This document shows positions 58,872 through 64,000 of a stretch of 64,000 nucleotides of DNA, piece by piece. The position numbers and the translations under genes are program-made. The DNA is taken from assembly GCA_000442125.1 (NCBI GenBank), contig KE546978.1, positions 1,421,702-1,485,701 on the forward strand. Direction: 5' to 3'. A model generated the notes under the pieces. It did not search any database. It saw only the letters and a program-made list of their open reading frames with translations, and was not told the origin of the DNA. How positions within the stretch are numbered: position 1 is the stretch's first letter; every line of letters starts with the position of its first letter. This stretch comes from Opeltia flavorubescens. Taxonomy: Eukaryota; Ascomycota; Lecanoromycetes; Teloschistales; Teloschistaceae.

Positions 58872-60100
58872 GCTACTAGTAGTAAAATCCTATTAGAACG
58901 GTAGTTTAGTACTAATAAATAGTATTTAATATTAAACTAGAAGAATTAAATTATTTTAAAAAAAAAAAGTATATTATTTTTAAATAATATTAATTTAAAA
59001 AATAGATAGAAACGGGAATTATAAATAATAAAATATATTTATTAGATTATATAACCGCTAATCTAGCTATTTATTTTCTTTTTTTTATATTTAGTATTCT
59101 GGAATATTTATATTAAGTTTATAGAAAAGTATATCGTTATACTTTTTAATAGGTTTACCAGCCCGTATACTACCGCGTTCTCCTTTATTACTATTAGCTC
59201 CGGCGATTATTAAAATAGCGTTGTTTATAGGATAAAGATTATTAATAATAAAAATAAGCTTTCCGCCGAGAATAAAGATAAATTTATAATTAAAACTATT
59301 AAAGGATTTTATAATAACTACTGCTATAATAAAATATTATTTTTTTTTATCTTATAATTAAAGATACCTTTAGCGGATTAATAGTAAGCTAGCTATTTTT
59401 ATTATCGCTAACGTCCTTTCGCTAGTAATAGTTAAAACGATAGGTCCGTATTAAAATCGGTCTTATAATCTAATAAAAAGGCTAGTAATACTATTATAAA
59501 TAGCTTTATACAAGAGCTCGATATCGGAGATAAAAGTTATTAAAATGTAATTAGCTGCTATATAATTTTTTCTAAAATAAGCAGCTCCGAATTAAAGCTG
59601 CCTAGAGATATTAAAAACCGTAGGCGCTTTAATATTACCGAGACGTAGGTTTTAAAAATAAATAACGCCTTATTATCGAATAGAATAGACGATTCCGCGG
59701 TATTAACGCGTTTAAAAATAATAAATAAACTTTTACAGGTAATAATAAAAACTAAAAAGAAAATAATTAAATTTCGATAATTTATACGGTTATATACTAG
59801 TTAAAAGCGTTTTATAAATAAAGAAAAAAAAAGCTATTACTAATATATTAATTAATTAGTAGATTTCTTTATTAATATACCCGCCTCTTTTATTTCCTTT
59901 AGAATATACCCATTTATTTTAATTTAAAGAGATAGTAGATTAATTATTTTAAAATCTAAATTATACTATAATAATATATTTATAAGGTTAGGCTTTTAAA
60001 AAAAAAAAANTACCGCGGTTATTATTAAATAGCGTTAAAGGTCGCGTTAAATTAATAATTTAAAAATAATTTTATTTTTTATTAATTTTTTATTCCCTTT

Positions 60101-60132
<32 letters not shown>

Positions 60133-60919
60133 CTATCCTATTTTTTTTTAAGCCTCGAGAGCGCGTTTTTTTAATTATATATCTAACTAGTACTATTTAC
60201 TATTATTTCTAGAAGATTATTTATAATAATTATTTACTATTTATTTATAGTAACTATTTATTATTTATAACCGCTCGTTTATAATTATTTATTTCTATTT
60301 TTATTTAATTTAACCGAATTTTTAAAGAATTTTTTTATCCTTTTAATAAATCTATTTAAATATTATACTACCTTTTTATTCTATATTTATTTTATTATAA
60401 AATACTACCTGCTATTATAGTCGTTTAAATAGCTAATCTATTTTTAATTACCGCTTTATTTCGGACTCGTTTATTATTATAATAATAGTTTTACTATAAT
60501 CGGACTAGAAGCGCTTATAAACCTTTTATTAAATTAAAAAAGCCTTTTAAAAAGTTAAAAGGGTATTAAAAATATTAGAATTCGATTAATACTATTAGTT
60601 ATATTACACGGAACTGGAATAGTATTATACCCTTTTAATAAAAGCGGAGGTACAAAAATAAAAGAATAGGAGAAAATAAAAAACTAAAGTAGTATAGAAA
60701 TAGATAAATAAAAAGCGTATAGATATTTTTAAATTATTTAAGATTCGTATTTCTTTAAATTAGATTATTCTAAAAAGTTTTTTTCTACGGATTAAACCGG
60801 GCTTAAAGAGAGAAAGGAAATAAATCGAAAAAAAAGATAATAATTAACCTCTAGCTACTTTTAAGACCTTAATAGAGGAGAGGGAAAATATAAAAAAAGG
60901 AAAGGAAAGAATTAAAAAA

Positions 60920-61215
60920 AGGGAAGATATAAATAAAAAGAAAGAAATTAATTAAAAGGAAGATATTAATAAAAAGGAAAATTTTAATAATAAAGAAGAT
61001 ATTAATAAAGAGGAAGATATTAATAAAAAAAAAGATATTAATAAAAGGGAAGATAATAATTAAAAAGAAGATATTAATAAAAAAAAAGATAATAATTAAA
61101 AAAAAAATAATAATTAGAAAAAAAATATTAATAAAGGATAAGATAATAATTAAAAAAAAGATATTAATAAAAAGTAAGCTATTAATTAAAAAAAAGAAAT
61201 TAATAAAATAAAAAA
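60920..61215 (+). repeat. Degenerate 18 bp tandem repeat array
   Basis: Repeated GATATTAATAAAAAGGAA-like units, roughly 15-16 copies, many in register. Read on the plus strand the best copies would encode E-D-I-N-K-x, so it may be the relic of a low-complexity coding repeat. Confidence 0.7.
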
Positions 61216-64000
61216 GGTTGATTAAAAGGAAAATATTTATTTAAAAAAGAGTTCGATAGAATAAAAAATTTTAAAAAAAAATAGCTAATAGAATTAAATT
61301 AGAGAAGTTAAAAATTAAAAATTTTTTTTTACTAGCGATTTTTAAATAAAACGGGAGATATTTAGTTTAATCCTTATTTATTTTTTTTATTTTTTTTTTT
61401 TATCTCTTCTACTTTTTTTTTTATCTACTTCTCTTTTCTTTCTTTCCGCTATAAAGGGGCCCGCGGTATTTATATCGTTTATAAGCCCTTTTAATCTTCT
61501 TCTAACCGGTATTTATATATAGAATCTATAGTATTTTTTCTTGCTTCTACTTTTAATACTCTAAAGAGATTATTAATTTTAACTCGAACTAGGAAAGAAT
61601 TAGATTTTATAAAAGATTTTTTTATATATTTAAATAACGACCTTATTTAAAGTAAAAATAAAAAAAAGAAATAGATTATATTAAAACAACCGCTTTTTAA
61701 AAAAAAAAGTAAATATAAAAAGAAGTATATATTATTAAAAAGCCGAGGTTTATCTATAATATATTAGACGAGGTAGAAAATAATTTAAATAAAATTACTA
61801 ATAATAATAAATATAAAAAAGCTAATAGTAAATATCGAGATATTAAGAATAAAAGAAATAGAGATTTATTAAAATTAAAGGTTTATTTTAATTTTAAAAT
61901 TAAAGCTAATATAATAACTATTATATAAAATTTTTTTATTATATTAAACGATTCGAAAAAAATAAACGATTTTATTAAAAGAGTTAAATATAGATTTTTT
62001 CTAATTAGTATATAATTATAAAGTTCGAGTATAGGATTTAAAGGTTTAAATATAGGCTTTATAATTTTAAATATTAAAAATATTCTTTTTTTTTTAGAAT
62101 TACTTGCAGTTCTAGTCGATTTTTTTTTAAAGAATTCTATTACTATTATTATTTCGCTTCTAATAGTTAGATTTATTTAACTATTTAATATTAATAGTCT
62201 AATAAATATAAAATTATTTTTTAGCGGAATTTTAAAAGTTATAAATATAACGATAACTAGCGGTATAAATTAAATTAAAGGTTTAATTTACTATTTAATC
62301 GAATAAATTATTTTAAATCTAACTTTTTTATTTTTAAAATATAGATAAATTTAATACTATAACTTTATTAAAATTAATAATTGGATTTATATTAAAATAA
62401 ATTATTTTTTTAAAAATAAAATAAAACGGTATTTAAAAGATAAAAAATTAGATTTAAAAAAAAATTTAGCCTAATTTTACTAGGCGGATAAATTTAAAAA
62501 AAAAAAAAGATCGTGATATAAATAAAATTTTATTTATAATTAGAAATCTAAATTTTTAAACAATTTAATATTATATTAAAATATTTATAAAAAAATAAAT
62601 ATATTTATTTAATATTACGGCGAAGATATTTAAACCGCCTGATAATTTAAACCTAGTTATTATTTTTTATATAATCGAAGCTATTTTTATAAAAGAGTAT
62701 AATATTAAATTATATAGGATTTTTAATTAAATTCTATTTATAAAAGCGATTAAAACTAAAATTAATTAAGGGTATAAATTTAAAAAAACTGAATTACTAT
62801 TAAAATAACAGAAAATTAGGTATATAAAGTTATTCCTCGAGGAGATAGAAAAAAATATAATAATTAGGTAACTAAAAAATATATAAACTAGAATATTGGA
62901 AAGATTATATTAAAAATATTAGGTTAAATATATTTAAAAAGAAATTAATTAAAATTAAACTCTTTATTATTTTTAATCTTCTTTTTTATTTTTTTTCTAG
63001 TTTTAGTTTTTTTCGATTTATAATTACCGTTATTACCGATTTTACTATTAAATATATCTATTTTTTCGACCCGTTTGCATTTATTTGTAGTTTTAATTCT
63101 AGAGGTTATTATTTTTCTACGCTCGCGTTTTTTAATAATATCGGCGTTTCTATTATTATTTATAAAAACGCCTCGCGCTTTTTTTATAGCGGCTATAAAT
63201 ATAGCGAATCTTTTATTTATTTTTTTTACTTTAATTCAGCGATTTTTATTATTTTATCTTCCTCTATTTTAATCTAGTAATTTTTATTATTTTTAATTAT
63301 AGCCCGTTATATTTTTCTCGCGACTATTAAAAGTACGGATATTTAAATTAAAAAAATTCTAGCTAGTTTACGCTCGATAAAAGCTATTAGTTTATTTACT
63401 TTATTTAAAGTACTATAATATTTAATTTAATTATTCTCGCCGCTATTAAAATAGCTAATTCTATTTAAAATAATAGAATACGCTCCTTTTTTCGTTTATT
63501 TATAGATTTCTATTTTTAAAGTACTATAAGCGCTATTACAGATAATATATATTTATAAAGGCCGCTACTAGCCGTTTACCAGATCTCCGGCCCTAATATT
63601 ATTAGCTACAACTTTAAAAAGGTAGTCTTTTTTAATAAAATATATATTTATCGTTTATTTTTTAATATTAGGACTCTTCTTAATAATAATTTTATATAGA
63701 AAATCTAAATTCTATTATTTTATATATTATTTATTAACTAATATTAATATATCCGCCCGTAAATTTTATAAAATTAACTCCTTTATTTTTAAAAACCGTA
63801 GAAAACCCGTTATTTTTAAGTATATTAAATTTTATTATTAGAATTTTTAAAATAATACCGTATAATTCGACCTCGTTTAATCTATTTTTTTTTTTTTTTT
63901 TTTTTTTTATATATAAAACTTCGATCTTTCGGTAGAGTTTTAAATAACTATTAAACGCTAGTTATAAAAGCTTTATTTAATTATTTAACGAGAAGAAGAA

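Larger units (their letters stand above)
48961..64000. repeat. 15 kb AT-rich, RIP-like repeat relic
   Basis: From about 49,050 to the window end the sequence is dominated by A and T, rich in TA steps, with scattered short CG-containing remnants and stops in all frames; open frames above 60 codons are essentially absent except 63075-63272, which has no recognised content. This is the pattern left by RIP on transposons in ascomycetes. I could not identify the original element. It contains an 18 bp tandem array (60,920-61,215), a T tract of about 30 near 60,103-60,132 and one unresolved base at 60010. Confidence 0.8.

Noticed and set aside
60920-61215. CRISPR-like array
   Set aside because: Repeats are contiguous 18 bp units without unique spacers, and the genome is eukaryotic.
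63075-63272. 65-codon open frame in the AT-rich block
   Set aside because: Leu/Ile/Phe-rich by composition only; surrounded by RIP-like sequence.

Overview
This window is nuclear DNA of a filamentous ascomycete (Pezizomycotina; Leotiomycetes is a guess). The signs are genes split by 50-70 bp introns with GTAAGT-like donors and CTGAC/CTAAC-like branch sites, a non-reducing polyketide synthase with a SAT domain, NACHT and HET proteins of fungal type, and a long AT-rich, ORF-poor block typical of RIP (repeat-induced point mutation). All splice models were made by eye from reading frame, splice consensus and family motifs. Several single N bases and one 20-N gap show that this is a draft assembly.

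Positions 1-13,600 hold a likely secondary-metabolite locus: a three-repeat Myb protein, a C-methylating non-reducing PKS (SAT-KS-AT-PT-ACP-CMeT-esterase-type thioesterase), and a divergently transcribed pisatin-demethylase-like cytochrome P450 sharing a 640 bp upstream region with the PKS. A Zn(II)2Cys6 protein with an extra C-terminal zinc-ribbon-like motif follows at 14.8-17.1 kb. By inference the pair makes a methylated orsellinate-type arene that is then oxidised.

Positions 17,800-26,300 are rich in self-recognition genes: a NACHT NLR-like protein, a multi-pass membrane protein, a HET-domain protein and a decayed C-terminal HET fragment, with a small secreted-protein gene that appears frameshifted.

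Positions 27,000-37,600 hold a membrane-anchored aspartic-protease homologue whose two catalytic motifs look lost, a GPI-anchored repeat-rich surface protein, an ankyrin protein, two hypothetical genes and an F-box protein.

Positions 37,600-46,300 are partly degenerate: a decayed unknown gene, an S28 serine-peptidase pseudogene with RIP-like stops, and three small genes, two of them clearly secreted. At 46.7-48.96 kb lies a large open frame matching the C-terminal part (channel helices and TcB-binding domain) of bacterial Tc-toxin TcA subunits. It is cut off at its 5' end where composition switches abruptly to about 15 kb of AT-rich sequence that runs to the window end.
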